Shown here: positions 35,417 through 44,290 of the stretch, in pieces
Numbering within the stretch: position 1 is the stretch's first letter
How the letters are laid out: every line of letters begins with the position of its first letter
Assembly: GCA_963698275.1 (NCBI GenBank)
Contig: CAVOQE010000009.1
Span: 558,001-622,000, forward strand
Direction of reading: 5' to 3'
Length of the DNA: 64,000 nt
Origin: Anderseniella sp963698275
GTDB taxonomy: Bacteria > Pseudomonadota > Alphaproteobacteria > Rhizobiales > Aestuariivirgaceae
Translations under genes and position numbers: made by a program
Notes under the pieces: generated by a model
Told to the model about the DNA's origin: nothing
What the model saw: the letters and a program-made list of their open reading frames with translations, nothing else
Database searches by the model: none

Positions 35417-35998
35417 ATGTTGAGAAATCTCTATGACTGGTTGATGAGACTTGCCGGCCACCGCCATGCACAATGGTACCTGTCGGTAGTTTCGTTCGTT
35501 GAAAGTTCGGTTTTTCCAATACCGCCGGATACCATGCTGATTCCGATGACACTGGCAAAACCTGCAAATGCGTGGCGCTATGCAACCATCTGTACCATCG
35601 CCTCGGTGATCGGCGGGCTGGCGGGGTACTATATCGGCTATGCGCTGTTTGACACACTCGGCCAATGGATATTGAGCGTCTACAATCTCGAAGACAAATT
35701 CTTTGATTTCCAGCAGAAGTTCAATGAATGGGGTTTGCCGATTGTGTTCTTTGCCGGCCTGACACCGTTTCCCTACAAGGTCGTGACCTTGATGAGCGGC
35801 GTTACCGAAATGGCATTGCCTACATTCATTGCAGCATCCGTGGTATCGCGCGGACTTAGATTCTATCTGGTTTGCGGCCTGCTGTACTGGCTCGGCGAGC
35901 CAATGCGGGAATTCATCGAGAAATATCTTGGCTGGCTGACGCTGGCTGCAGGCATTGCCCTTGTGGGCGGGTTCGCTGCCGTCAAGTTCCTGCTGTGA
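35417..35998 (+). CDS. DedA-family membrane protein (YqaA-like)
   Basis: 193 aa from ATG 35417. A longer open frame begins at 35114, but its first 100 codons run antisense through tRNA-Leu and its promoter, so they are not coding. The SNARE-associated/DedA domain shows ESSVFPIPPDTMLIPM, GGLAGYYIGYALFD and the conserved FFAGLTPFPYKVVTLMSG. DedA proteins move or flip lipids such as undecaprenyl phosphate and support membrane potential. The dsbB gene follows after 19 bp, probably in one transcript. Confidence 0.88.
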   Translation: MLRNLYDWLMRLAGHRHAQWYLSVVSFVESSVFPIPPDTMLIPMTLAKPANAWRYATICTIASVIGGLAGYYIGYALFDTLGQWILSVYNLEDKFFDFQQKFNEWGLPIVFFAGLTPFPYKVVTLMSGVTEMALPTFIAASVVSRGLRFYLVCGLLYWLGEPMREFIEKYLGWLTLAAGIALVGGFAAVKFLL

Positions 35999-36017
35999 AC
36001 CAATTGAGGAGGCCGCG

Positions 36018-36527
36018 GTGACAAGGACCAGATCTGTACGAAAGTTTGCACTAGCTGCATTTCTGATTGCCCTGGCAACCATTACCGCAGCATGGACATT
36101 CGAAATCGTCGGCGGCTACAAGCCTTGCCCCTTATGCCTGCAGCAACGTTGGGCCTACTATTTCTCATTGCCGATATTGGGCCTGATCTGGCTTCGCATG
36201 TTGACACTGCAGGCAGACCTTGACGTGGTGCGCTGGGGCCTGATTGCCGTGACCATCGCCATGGCGGTCAATGCCGGCATGGGCTTTTATCATTCCGGGG
36301 TTGAATGGGGTTGGTTTGAGGGACCGTCCTCCTGTTCGTCCGGCGCCGGCCTGTCCGGCGGTCTGCCGGATCTCAGCAAGGCGACCGTCATCAATTGTTC
36401 GGAGGTGCAATGGCGCATGCTGGGCCTGTCGTTTGCCGGATGGAACATGGTGATTTCCGTGATAATTGCCGGCGTCGCAGCCGCGGGCGTCAAACGCTCC
36501 TACGGATCCAACTCGGTATCCCAGTAG
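36018..36527 (+). CDS. dsbB: Disulfide bond formation protein DsbB
   Basis: 169 aa from GTG 36018, with GAGG about 6 nt upstream; an ATG further upstream at 35955 lies inside the DedA gene. Four TM helices are predicted. The first periplasmic loop carries CPLC (C37, C40) and the second carries C106 and C127, the two redox pairs by which DsbB reoxidises DsbA and passes electrons to quinone. The second loop is long (about 95-135). Its last 28 bp overlap the 3' end of the convergent HNH gene. Confidence 0.88.
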   Translation: MTRTRSVRKFALAAFLIALATITAAWTFEIVGGYKPCPLCLQQRWAYYFSLPILGLIWLRMLTLQADLDVVRWGLIAVTIAMAVNAGMGFYHSGVEWGWFEGPSSCSSGAGLSGGLPDLSKATVINCSEVQWRMLGLSFAGWNMVISVIIAGVAAAGVKRSYGSNSVSQ

Positions 36528-37156
36528 AGATAATCCTGCCAGCTTTGATGCAGATAGTTCGGCGGAAAATGCCGGCCATTGGCATGCAGTTGATGCACCG
36601 TCGGTTTGATCGGATGCATGGCAGGATGCATGCCGCAGTCCCGGGCCATCTTGTTGGCCTTGCGCAGATTGCACGGGCTGCAGGCAGCCACAACATTGTC
36701 CCACGTTGTCTGGCCGCCCTTTGACCGGGGGATCAGATGATCAAACGTCAGATCTTCGGCCTGCCCGCAATACTGGCACATGAACTTGTCACGCAGGAAT
36801 ACGTTGAAGCGTGTGAACGCGGGATAGCGCGCCGGCTTCACATAGGTCTTCAGAGACACCACGGAGGGCAGCCGCACTTCAAAACTGGGCGAGCGCACAA
36901 CCGTGTCGTATTCCGAAACGATGTGGACGCGTTCCAGAAACACAGCCTTGACCACATCCTGCCACCCCCACAGCGACAGCGGATAATAGCTCAGCGGCCG
37001 GTAGTCGGCATTCAGCACAAGAGCCGGACAGCTGTCCGGCGCAACATTCGGGTGCAGCACGTCCTGTCCTTCCAGGTTGGTTGCAACAGATGCGAGCAAC
37101 GATTCATATCTACTATATCTTGTGCAACGGGCGTGTGAAGGGTGCAAATTTGTCAC
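36500..37156 (-). CDS. HNH endonuclease family protein
   Basis: Up to 218 aa from GTG 37156. The start is uncertain: family members usually begin shortly before PALVLNADYRPLSYYPLS, and an in-frame TTG at 37099 is an alternative. The HNH/zinc module is complete: CQYCGQ, then FDHLIPRSKGG, then N and ACSPCNLRK. Such stand-alone HNH proteins are widespread in alphaproteobacteria. The nuclease role is inferred, and the N-terminal domain has no assigned role. It lies downstream of alkA on the same strand. Confidence 0.83.
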   Translation of the reverse strand: MTNLHPSHARCTRYSRYESLLASVATNLEGQDVLHPNVAPDSCPALVLNADYRPLSYYPLSLWGWQDVVKAVFLERVHIVSEYDTVVRSPSFEVRLPSVVSLKTYVKPARYPAFTRFNVFLRDKFMCQYCGQAEDLTFDHLIPRSKGGQTTWDNVVAACSPCNLRKANKMARDCGMHPAMHPIKPTVHQLHANGRHFPPNYLHQSWQDYLYWDTELDP

Positions 37157-37186
37157 TGACCGGGCGCTTTGTGACGCACCTGATGG

Positions 37187-37837
37187 TCAGATTCCCACGT
37201 CGCGCTGGCGATGGCTCGCATAAAGACCCCACAGATAACACGCCGCAACCGCGCGCCAGGGCCGCCAGTGGTCACCATGACCGGGCATGTCAGCGATAGA
37301 CGGTACCTCACCAAGTTGTTCAAAAAGCTGCACACCTGCCCGCACCGCAAGATCGCCGGACGGCCACGCATCACGGCGGCCAAGGCAGGTCACCAGGTAA
37401 ATATCGGCCGTCCACTGACCGACACCACGAAGCTTTTTCAGCTCGGCAGCAGCACGATCGTCATCAAGCTCTGCCAGCGCCGCGAAGTTGAACGTTCCCT
37501 CGTGTTCGGCTTTCGCCGCATTGATGATAGCTGTCGCCTTGGCGCGGGTCAGGCCATGACTGGCCAGGTCGGACACCTGCATTTCGCTTATGCGCGCCAC
37601 GTCGAAAGGCGACAGCGCAGTTTCAACTCTCGCCCAGATAGAATTGGCGGCCTTTGTGGAAATCAGCTGCCCCACCACAATGTGGGCAAGGCCCGCCAGG
37701 CCGCCTTCACGCCTGCGCAGCCGTGGCAGGCCGTTTTGCTCATGCAGCACCCGGAACCGGGGATCAAGCTCGAACAGGGCTTTCGCCCCGGCGGCAAGGT
37801 CATCTATCGTATTGATGGTAATGCTGGGATGTTTCAT
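37187..37837 (-). CDS. alkA: DNA-3-methyladenine glycosylase II (HhH-GPD family)
   Basis: 216 aa from ATG 37837. Base-excision enzyme that removes alkylated purines. The helix-hairpin-helix motif LRGVGQWTA is near 136-144 and is followed by the catalytic aspartate D162 in WPSGDLAVRAG. It lacks the N-terminal TBP-like domain and the Ada fusion of E. coli AlkA, as is common in alphaproteobacteria. Start choice: the open frame extends to 37948 but would cross the divergent gluQ start at 37889. Confidence 0.88.
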   Translation of the reverse strand: MKHPSITINTIDDLAAGAKALFELDPRFRVLHEQNGLPRLRRREGGLAGLAHIVVGQLISTKAANSIWARVETALSPFDVARISEMQVSDLASHGLTRAKATAIINAAKAEHEGTFNFAALAELDDDRAAAELKKLRGVGQWTADIYLVTCLGRRDAWPSGDLAVRAGVQLFEQLGEVPSIADMPGHGDHWRPWRAVAACYLWGLYASHRQRDVGI

Positions 37838-37888
37838 CAAAGCCAGTATAGGATCAGATGGTTTGGCATGGAAGTTAGGGCTTAGGTA

Positions 37889-38737
37889 ATGGCAGGATTG
37901 TTTTTTCGCTTTGCCCCCAGCCCCAATGGCAGGTTGCATCTGGGCCATGCCTATTCAGCCCTGTTTACGGCGCAGCAGGCAAAAATTCACGACGCTACAT
38001 TTCTGTTGCGCATCGAAGACATTGACCAGGCACGATGCAAGCCGGTGTTTGCCAAACAGGCTAAGGCCGATCTCAGATGGCTCGGCCTGGACTGGCCGCA
38101 GCCGGTACGCTATCAGTCCCGGCATATGCACGAATACACCGTTATCATTGACCGGCTTGAAAGACTGGGCCTGCTGTATCCATGTTTCTGCACCAGGGCA
38201 AAACTCTCAACTGCGCCGGGAGCAAAAGACCCTGACGGCACAACCGTCTATCCCGGCTACTGCCGATTGATGACGAGAATGGACCGCAACCGGCGCATGA
38301 CAGCCGGCGAACCCTATGCACTGCGCCTGGATATGGCAAAAGCCATCGTGGCTGCCGGAGCTGATCTGAGCTTTTACGAAGCAGGTTGCGGCCCGAATGG
38401 CGAAACCGGCGTCGTTGCCTGCACACCGCAGGCCTGGGGCGATGTTGTGCTGGCCCGCAAGGATATCGCAACCAGTTACCATGTCGCCGTCGTTCATGAT
38501 GATGCCATCCAGGGCGTTACTCATATTACCCGCGGCATCGACCTGTTTCACGCCACCTCCATTCACCGGGTCCTGCAATCCATTCTGGAGCTTCCGGTGC
38601 CGGTCTATATGCACCACAAGCTGATCCCCGATGATACCGGGCGCAAACTGTCCAAGAGCGCACGTGACCGGTCACTTGCGGCCCTGCGCGAGGAAGGCGT
38701 CACAGCGGACATGATACGCGAACAGCTCGGGTTCTAG
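37889..38737 (+). CDS. gluQ: Glutamyl-Q tRNA(Asp) synthetase
   Basis: 282 aa paralogue of the GluRS catalytic domain without the anticodon-binding domain. It attaches glutamate to queuosine in the anticodon of tRNA-Asp. The HIGH-type motif HLGH is at 17-20, the KMSKS-type motif reads KLSKS near the C-terminus, and cysteines in YPCFC and YPGYC fit the zinc site of GluQRS. No tRNA-binding tail follows, which separates it from GltX. It is divergent from alkA. Confidence 0.92.
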   Translation: MAGLFFRFAPSPNGRLHLGHAYSALFTAQQAKIHDATFLLRIEDIDQARCKPVFAKQAKADLRWLGLDWPQPVRYQSRHMHEYTVIIDRLERLGLLYPCFCTRAKLSTAPGAKDPDGTTVYPGYCRLMTRMDRNRRMTAGEPYALRLDMAKAIVAAGADLSFYEAGCGPNGETGVVACTPQAWGDVVLARKDIATSYHVAVVHDDAIQGVTHITRGIDLFHATSIHRVLQSILELPVPVYMHHKLIPDDTGRKLSKSARDRSLAALREEGVTADMIREQLGF

Positions 38738-38753
38738 AACATGCCAGGCAGAT

Positions 38754-39695
38754 CTACATGTGCGGTACCAGTGACAGCACTATGGATAAGGTGACGATGG
38801 ACAAGGCCGTCCCCGCCGCCACGCTGGCTGACAGGGCTGCTTCCGCGGCACCCTGGCGTTCTGCAAAAATATAGGCATTGGCGCCTGTAGGCAGCGCTGC
38901 AAACAGCACCACGATGCCGGCCTGCACTGCAGTCAGATCAAACACACCAAACGCCAGCACGGCGGCAATTGCCGGCATGACGGCAAGCTTGAGCGCCATC
39001 AGGACGCCAGCCGCAATCCCGCTGCCCATCAGCCCGAACCGCGCCAGCGACAAACCGAGTGCAAACAGCGCAGCCGGAACAGCGGCCTGGGCCAGCATGG
39101 ACACAATTTTGTCTGCCATGGGGTGAAGCCCGAACCCGGTAATATTCCATATACTCCCGGCCAGCAGCGCCAGCACGATCGGGTTGGTAAACAGGTCTTT
39201 CAGCAAGGTGCGCAGCAATGCCGGCAACCCCTGCTTTTCGGTCTGCGAACCCCATTGCGCCAGCAAGGTGGCGGCAAACCACTGCACCGGCAGATGGATG
39301 GAAATGATCAACGCCATCGGCAACACGGCATCGGTGCCGAAATAGGCAACCCCCAGCGGCAGGCCCAGCATCACTGTATTGCCGAACGCAGCACCAAGGG
39401 CTGCTGATGCGCCCCCGGCACCTTCAAGTCCCGGCACCAACCGCGACGCTGCAATTGCCAGTATCCACACGACAGCCACCGTCGTGAAGAACGCCCCCCA
39501 CAACCCCCATGGCGGGCTTGCCGGTATGCCCAGCGTGACCATCGCCTTGAACAGCATGGCAGGAATCGCAAATGTGAATACGAATGTGGACAGCCCCCGC
39601 GCGGAGCCTTCAACGAAAAAACCGAACCGGCCCGCGCCGAAACCGAGCACGATCAGTGCAAACACCGGCACCACAGTTGTAATCACACTCTGCAA
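38754..39695 (-). CDS. AEC-family transporter (auxin efflux carrier-like)
   Basis: 313 aa with ten predicted TM helices in two five-helix halves. It has the AEC N-terminal segment VLGFGAGRF and C-terminal ALPTGANAYIFAERQ. Bacterial members move organic acids such as malate or malonate, or other small carboxylates; the substrate cannot be read from sequence. It converges with gluQ (16 bp gap) and is divergent from the two methyltransferase genes. Confidence 0.87.
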   Translation of the reverse strand: MQSVITTVVPVFALIVLGFGAGRFGFFVEGSARGLSTFVFTFAIPAMLFKAMVTLGIPASPPWGLWGAFFTTVAVVWILAIAASRLVPGLEGAGGASAALGAAFGNTVMLGLPLGVAYFGTDAVLPMALIISIHLPVQWFAATLLAQWGSQTEKQGLPALLRTLLKDLFTNPIVLALLAGSIWNITGFGLHPMADKIVSMLAQAAVPAALFALGLSLARFGLMGSGIAAGVLMALKLAVMPAIAAVLAFGVFDLTAVQAGIVVLFAALPTGANAYIFAERQGAAEAALSASVAAGTALSIVTLSIVLSLVPHM

Positions 39696-39761
39696 GCGAA
39701 CCCCTGCCCCTCGATTGAGGTTGGATATTGTCTGCGCACCCGGATTGGATACACTGAGCGC

Positions 39762-40421
39762 ATGGCAAGCTCCAGCAGAATACCGCCGAACGTTGACAGC
39801 AAATCCGCCAGATTGCTCGAGCGTGCCTACAAGCTGTCAAGCGATGCAGACACCCACGAGCTTTATCGCGACTGGGCGGACACCTATGACAAGACCATGC
39901 TGGAGGGACTGGGATATCTGTCACCTCGTCTGGTGAGCCGGCTGCTGGCCGATCATGTGTCGGACAAAACCATGCCGGTGCTGGATGTCGGTGCCGGAAC
40001 AGGTCTTGCGGGGCTGGAACTGGCGGGGCTGGGTTTCACCCGCATTGATGCGATCGATTACTCGGCGGACATGCTGGCGGTAGCAGCACAACGCGCCATA
40101 TACACAAACCTGATCGAGGCCGATCTTGCCAAACCGCTCGACATCGCTGACGCGACTTATGGCGCAGCCGTTTGTACCGGCACATTCACCCATGGCCATG
40201 TCGGTCCTTCATGCCTTGCGGAACTGTTTCGCACTATCAGGCCGGGTGGCCTGTTCGCCTTTTCGATTAACACCGGTGTCTGGGTTGATCAAGGCTTTGA
40301 GCATGAACTCTCCCGTCTTGAGAAAACCGGCGCGGTCCGGCTGGTGACGCGTCAATCAGGTATCAATTACGAAACGTCGACCAGCAATGATTCATGGCTC
40401 AATGTCTATGAACGGCAATAG
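39762..40421 (+). CDS. SAM-dependent methyltransferase, METTL27-like (tandem copy 1)
   Basis: 219 aa. The N-terminal segment YRDWADTYDKTM and motif I PVLDVGAGTGLAGLEL (about 72-87), followed by DAIDYSADML, are typical of the METTL27/WBSCR27-like class I methyltransferases. The next gene is a clear paralogue in the same order of motifs (GTFTHGHVG here, GTFTTGHVG there). The substrate is unknown. The pair is divergent from the AEC transporter and may form a two-gene operon. Confidence 0.82.
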   Translation: MASSSRIPPNVDSKSARLLERAYKLSSDADTHELYRDWADTYDKTMLEGLGYLSPRLVSRLLADHVSDKTMPVLDVGAGTGLAGLELAGLGFTRIDAIDYSADMLAVAAQRAIYTNLIEADLAKPLDIADATYGAAVCTGTFTHGHVGPSCLAELFRTIRPGGLFAFSINTGVWVDQGFEHELSRLEKTGAVRLVTRQSGINYETSTSNDSWLNVYERQ

Positions 40422-41034
40422 CGAAAAAGCCCGCCGCAATCTGCTGCGTGCCAGGGCAATCACCGGCACCGATGATGCCCGCTCAGTCTATGCGCAATGG
40501 GCTGCCAGCTATGATCGTGACGTGTTTTCCACTCTCAAGGTCACCGGCACCGACACAATTGCAGACCTGTTGTGTGAACATACCGCAGACATCCACAGCG
40601 CCCGGGTCCTTGATGCCGGTTGCGGCACCGGTGCAGTTGCAGCCCGGCTGAAGGCCCACGGCTTTGACCTGGTCGATGGCGTAGACCTGTCTCCGGAGAT
40701 GTTGAAGATTGCAGAAGCAAAGCAGCTTTACCAAACGCTGATCGAGGCAGATCTCAACCAACCCCTCGACCTGCCGAACGCTCCCTACACCGCCATTGTC
40801 AGCGCCGGCACTTTCACCACGGGACATGTGGGTGCGGGAGGGTTTCACAACCTGTTCGCTCACCTTCAAGGCGATGGCCTGATGGCCTGCGTCATTGCAA
40901 ACCCGGTTTGGCAGCACGACCGGTTTGATGCGTTGATCGATAATCTGCCGGTTGATGTAGTGGCCAACCGGATAGAGGCCACGATACCGGACGGTGAGCC
41001 GGACGCGCACATGCTGGTTCTGCGCAGGAACTGA
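40387..41034 (+). CDS. SAM-dependent methyltransferase, METTL27-like (tandem copy 2)
   Basis: Up to 215 aa. Start uncertain: ATG codons at 40387, 40402 and 40408 are all in frame and overlap the end of copy 1 by 35, 20 or 14 nt; none has a clear ribosome site. Motifs match copy 1: YAQWAASYDRDV, RVLDAGCGTGAVAARL, DGVDLSPEML, IEADLNQPLD and GTFTTGHVG. The parallel layout points to an old tandem duplication with considerable divergence. Substrate unknown. Confidence 0.82.
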   Translation: MIHGSMSMNGNSEKARRNLLRARAITGTDDARSVYAQWAASYDRDVFSTLKVTGTDTIADLLCEHTADIHSARVLDAGCGTGAVAARLKAHGFDLVDGVDLSPEMLKIAEAKQLYQTLIEADLNQPLDLPNAPYTAIVSAGTFTTGHVGAGGFHNLFAHLQGDGLMACVIANPVWQHDRFDALIDNLPVDVVANRIEATIPDGEPDAHMLVLRRN

Positions 41035-41046
41035 ACTTCCAATTCA

Positions 41047-41502
41047 CTACAGTTTAAGCTTGTAGCCGATATGGCTGGCGACAAATCCGAGCCGGTCATA
41101 AAACCGATGCGCATCTTCGCGGGTCTTGTCGGTCGTCAGTTGCACCAGGGCACATCCGCGCGACCGGCTTTCAGCTATGGCAAACTCGAACATGCGTTGC
41201 CCCAGTCCGCTGCCACGATGTGAAGCGGCAACACGCACGGCTTCGATCTGGCAGCGCCAGGCTCCCTTGCGGCTGATACCGGCGATGAATGTGAGCTGCA
41301 TGGTCGCAGCAATCACCTCGCCTTCCTGGGCCACGACAAGAAACTGGTTCGGATCACCATCCAGCGCATCAAATGCAGAACCATAAGCTTCATCCAGCGG
41401 CAGCCGGGCATCTTCACGGCCATTGCCGAGACCGTCGTCCGCCAGCAGTTCCACGATAGCGGGAAGGTCCTCCCTGCATGCGCGTCGCAGGACCACGTCC
41501 AT
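41047..41502 (-). CDS. GNAT-family N-acetyltransferase
   Basis: 151 aa. The acetyl-CoA-binding motif A is RVAASHRGSGLGQRMFEFAI (about 91-110), with the R-x-x-G-x-G core intact, followed by motif B ending HRFYDRLGFVAS. The substrate amine is unknown. It is directly downstream of ecm on the same strand (10 bp gap), so it may be co-transcribed with the ethylmalonyl-CoA mutase gene. No mechanistic link is evident. Confidence 0.87.
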   Translation of the reverse strand: MDVVLRRACREDLPAIVELLADDGLGNGREDARLPLDEAYGSAFDALDGDPNQFLVVAQEGEVIAATMQLTFIAGISRKGAWRCQIEAVRVAASHRGSGLGQRMFEFAIAESRSRGCALVQLTTDKTREDAHRFYDRLGFVASHIGYKLKL

Positions 41503-41512
41503 CGTTCACTCC

Positions 41513-43504
41513 TTAAGCGGCAGCATCATCAAGGCGGCTATCAATCTCTTTCACGATCTCACCCATGATCCCGGTCATGCGGAAATCCTTGGGCGTGTAG
41601 ACCTTGGCAACACCCATCTGTTTCAGCACATTCGCATCTTCTTCCGGAATGATGCCGCCCACAACCACGGGCACCTTGTCCATGCCGGCAGAGCGCATCC
41701 GGTTCATCACATCGCGCACCAGCGGCACGTGGCTGCCGGACAGGATCGACAGGCCAACCACGTGTACCTGTTGCTCGATAGCTGCCGACACGATTTCTTC
41801 CGGCGTCAGGCGAATGCCTTCATAAATGACTTCCATGCCCACTTCGCCGGCCCGCACCGCAATCTGTTCCGCGCCGTTGGAATGCCCGTCCAGACCAGGC
41901 TTGCCCACCAGGAACCTGACCGGCACGCCCAACCGCTGCGACAGGGCCATAACCTGCTCACGCACGGTTTCCGAATTTTCCGGGGCCGCCAGGGTAACAA
42001 CCGTACCGACCCCGGTAGGTGCCCGGTATTCACCGAACACATCGCGCAGGGTTTGCCCCCACTCGCCGGTGGTCACACCGATTTTCGCACACACGATCGA
42101 CGGGTCCATGATGTTGCTGCCGTTCAGTGCTGCCGCCTTCAGATCAGACAGGGCAGCCTCGACAGCCACCGCATCACGCTCCTTGCGCCATGTCTTGAGA
42201 CGTTCAACCTGTTCCTGTTCAACGTGTTCCGGCACCGTCAGGATGCTGTCACCGTCGCCGCCTGACAAAGGCGATGGCTCACTGGTCTCATAGGCGTTGA
42301 CACCCACAACGGTCTCGCGGCCTTCTTCAATCGCCTTGATGCGCGCAGAGTTGGACTTGACCAGTTCGGCTTTCATATAGCCGCTGTCAACGGCCGCCAC
42401 CGCACCCCCCATCTGCTCGATAACTGCCAGTTCTTTCAGTGCCGCAGACTTCAATGCCTCGACCTTGGCACCGATGACTTCCGAGCCGTCAAAGATATCA
42501 CCGTTTTCAAGCAGGTCGGTTTCGAACGCCATGATCTGCTGCATGCGCAAGGACCATTGCTGATCCCATGCGCGCGGCAGACCGAGCGCTTCGTTCCATG
42601 CCGGCAATTGCACGGCACGGGCGCGCGCATTCTTTGACAGAACCACGGCCAGCATCTCGATCAGGATGCGATAGACATTGTTTTCAGGTTGCTGTTCGGT
42701 CAGCCCGAGCGAGTTAACCTGCACACCATAGCGGAACCGGCGCAGTTTTTCATCCTCGACACCATAACGGGTTCGGCAGATTTCATCCCATAACTCGGTG
42801 AACGCCCGCATTTTCGACAGTTCGGTGATGAACTTGATACCTGCGTTCACGAAAAAGCTGATACGGCCCACGATCATGGGAAAATCGTCATCCGGCACCT
42901 GCCCGGACGCTTTCACACCGTCCAGAACGGCGATTGCCGTTGCCAGTGCAAAGGCAAGTTCCTGGGCCGGCGTGGCACCGGCTTCCTGCAGATGGTAGGA
43001 GCACACATTCATCGGATTCCACTTGGGACACTCAATGCGCGACCAGGTGATTGTATCGGTAATGAGCCGCATGGACGGCTGCGGCGGAAACACATAGGTG
43101 CCGCGCGAAAGATACTCTTTGATGATATCGTTCTGTGTGGTGCCGGTGAGACTGGTCCGCGGCGCACCCTGCTCTTCGGCAACCGCAACATAAAGTGCCA
43201 GCAGCCAGGCGGCTGTCGCATTGATCGTCATCGACGTGTTCATGCGCTGCAGCGGAATGTCCCGGAACAGGGTCCGCATGTCGCCTATGTGCGACACCGG
43301 CACACCAACCTTGCCAACCTCACCGCGCGCCAGTAAATGATCGCTGTCATAGCCGGTCTGGGTCGGCAGATCGAAGGCTACCGACAGACCTGTCTGGCCC
43401 TTGTCAAGATTGCGGCGGTAAAGTTCATTGCTGGCTTCAGCCGTGGAATGCCCGGCATAGGTGCGGAAAATCCACGGGCGGTCACGGTTTGTCTGGTCAC
43501 TCAT
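41513..43504 (-). CDS. ecm: Ethylmalonyl-CoA mutase (MeaA)
   Basis: 663 aa from ATG 43504, chosen because MSDQ..RDRPWIFRTYAGHST aligns with the start of known MeaA; the frame is open to 43639. This coenzyme B12 enzyme converts (2R)-ethylmalonyl-CoA to methylsuccinyl-CoA in acetyl-CoA assimilation. The substrate-binding TIM-barrel half has GLSVAFDLPTQTGYDSD and TTQNDIIKEYLSRGTYV. The C-terminal cobalamin domain has the base-off motif GLDGHSNG and the loop VVGLSILSGSH. It is a single chain, unlike methylmalonyl-CoA mutase pairs. A TTGC-N3-GCAA site lies 125 bp upstream. Confidence 0.95.
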   Translation of the reverse strand: MSDQTNRDRPWIFRTYAGHSTAEASNELYRRNLDKGQTGLSVAFDLPTQTGYDSDHLLARGEVGKVGVPVSHIGDMRTLFRDIPLQRMNTSMTINATAAWLLALYVAVAEEQGAPRTSLTGTTQNDIIKEYLSRGTYVFPPQPSMRLITDTITWSRIECPKWNPMNVCSYHLQEAGATPAQELAFALATAIAVLDGVKASGQVPDDDFPMIVGRISFFVNAGIKFITELSKMRAFTELWDEICRTRYGVEDEKLRRFRYGVQVNSLGLTEQQPENNVYRILIEMLAVVLSKNARARAVQLPAWNEALGLPRAWDQQWSLRMQQIMAFETDLLENGDIFDGSEVIGAKVEALKSAALKELAVIEQMGGAVAAVDSGYMKAELVKSNSARIKAIEEGRETVVGVNAYETSEPSPLSGGDGDSILTVPEHVEQEQVERLKTWRKERDAVAVEAALSDLKAAALNGSNIMDPSIVCAKIGVTTGEWGQTLRDVFGEYRAPTGVGTVVTLAAPENSETVREQVMALSQRLGVPVRFLVGKPGLDGHSNGAEQIAVRAGEVGMEVIYEGIRLTPEEIVSAAIEQQVHVVGLSILSGSHVPLVRDVMNRMRSAGMDKVPVVVGGIIPEEDANVLKQMGVAKVYTPKDFRMTGIMGEIVKEIDSRLDDAAA

Positions 43505-43628
43505 CGAACTGCTGATCCGGTTGCTTGTTATCTCATCGACTTGCATTGAAAAACGCACCGCTTGCCGCGCTGCACTCATACCGAAGGTATTAATCAGGCA
43601 ATTGCCGATAATCGAAGCATGAACTTTA

Positions 43629-43639
43629 TTGCAGCGCAA
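43629..43639. promoter_or_regulatory. TTGC-N3-GCAA inverted repeat upstream of ecm
   Basis: TTGC-AGC-GCAA, a perfect inverted repeat in the intergenic region before ecm. It matches the YTGC-N3-GCAR pattern found before phaR, ccr and mcd. Candidate operator for PhaR or a RamB/ScfR-type regulator. Confidence 0.5.
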
Positions 43640-43713
43640 CCAGACTTTGAGATTAGTCGGGACAGGCGGGTGCCTTCAGCCGGGATATTCGCAAAAACAA
43701 ATGGTCCGACCGC

Positions 43714-44052
43714 CTAGTTGGTGGAGTTGCGGTAATATATCAGCAGCATCAACGCGGCCACGGCCATTCCGATATTGGCGGCCACGGCAATCATCACCAT
43801 GCTGTCAATGCCTGGAACGTGGAAGCTGCGGGCAAACATGTTGGCAACATAAGCACCAGAAAACAGTCCGGTGAAATTCATTATCGTGTTGAAAAGAGAG
43901 CTGAATTTTATGTAGGAATTGATAATGGTGGTGCCCGCCAGGCACATTGCACAAACGATCAACAACGGTGTCGTACCAAGATCGCCATTGGCGAACGGCA
44001 AATACGAATTCCAGTGAATGTAAACGCCAAAAAGGCTCAGAAAGTCATTCAT
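43714..44052 (-). CDS. Small membrane protein of unknown function in the EMC cluster
   Basis: 112 aa, no family recognised. Three probable TM helices lie at about 27-47, 52-75 and 83-107, and the middle part (GTTIINSYIKFSSLFNTIMNFTGLF) is rich in Ser, Thr and Asn. It sits between ecm (same strand, 209 bp downstream) and ccr (divergent). The ribosome site before ATG 44052 is weak. Codon use is less GC-rich than that of its neighbours, so it could be a recent arrival or a membrane protein with the usual bias. I see no motif that suggests a function. Confidence 0.65.
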   Translation of the reverse strand: MNDFLSLFGVYIHWNSYLPFANGDLGTTPLLIVCAMCLAGTTIINSYIKFSSLFNTIMNFTGLFSGAYVANMFARSFHVPGIDSMVMIAVAANIGMAVAALMLLIYYRNSTN

Positions 44053-44160
44053 GCCTGCTGCCTGAAATCATCGTTCTAGATGTCGAACTACGACACTAGG
44101 CTATTGAGGTTGCCAATAGGTAAACAGGGTGTGGAAAATTTTAATTGGACAAATTCCTTG

Positions 44161-44171
44161 TTGCAATGCAG
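44161..44171. promoter_or_regulatory. TTGC-N3-GCAG site upstream of ccr
   Basis: TTGC-AAT-GCAG, 149 bp before the ccr start and before the repeat copy that separates it from the gene. It shares the nine-base core TGCAATGCA with both sites in the phaA-phaR region. Confidence 0.5.
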
Positions 44172-44190
44172 CATTGTCTGCCTGATGCTA

Positions 44191-44290
44191 GATCAGGATG
44201 ATTTTTGGTTGGACAACCAAAAATCATAAACCTGATCGCTTTCAAAGTGATCGAGCAACTTTATGGGTTCACTTGAACCCATGTTGCTCT
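44191..44290 (+). repeat. Dispersed two-hairpin repeat, copy 3, in the ccr leader
   Basis: Hairpin A at 44191-44237 (GATCAGG/CCTGATC outer arms; inner ATGATTTTTGGTTG/CAACCAAAAATCAT). Spacer TTCAAAGTG follows, then hairpin B at 44253-44290 (GAGCAAC/GTTGCTC outer arms; GGGTTC/GAACCC inner arms). Inner arm A differs from copies 1 and 2 at paired positions (GG/CC for GA/TC), keeping the stem intact. It ends 29 bp before the ccr start and so is probably part of the ccr 5' leader. Confidence 0.85.
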
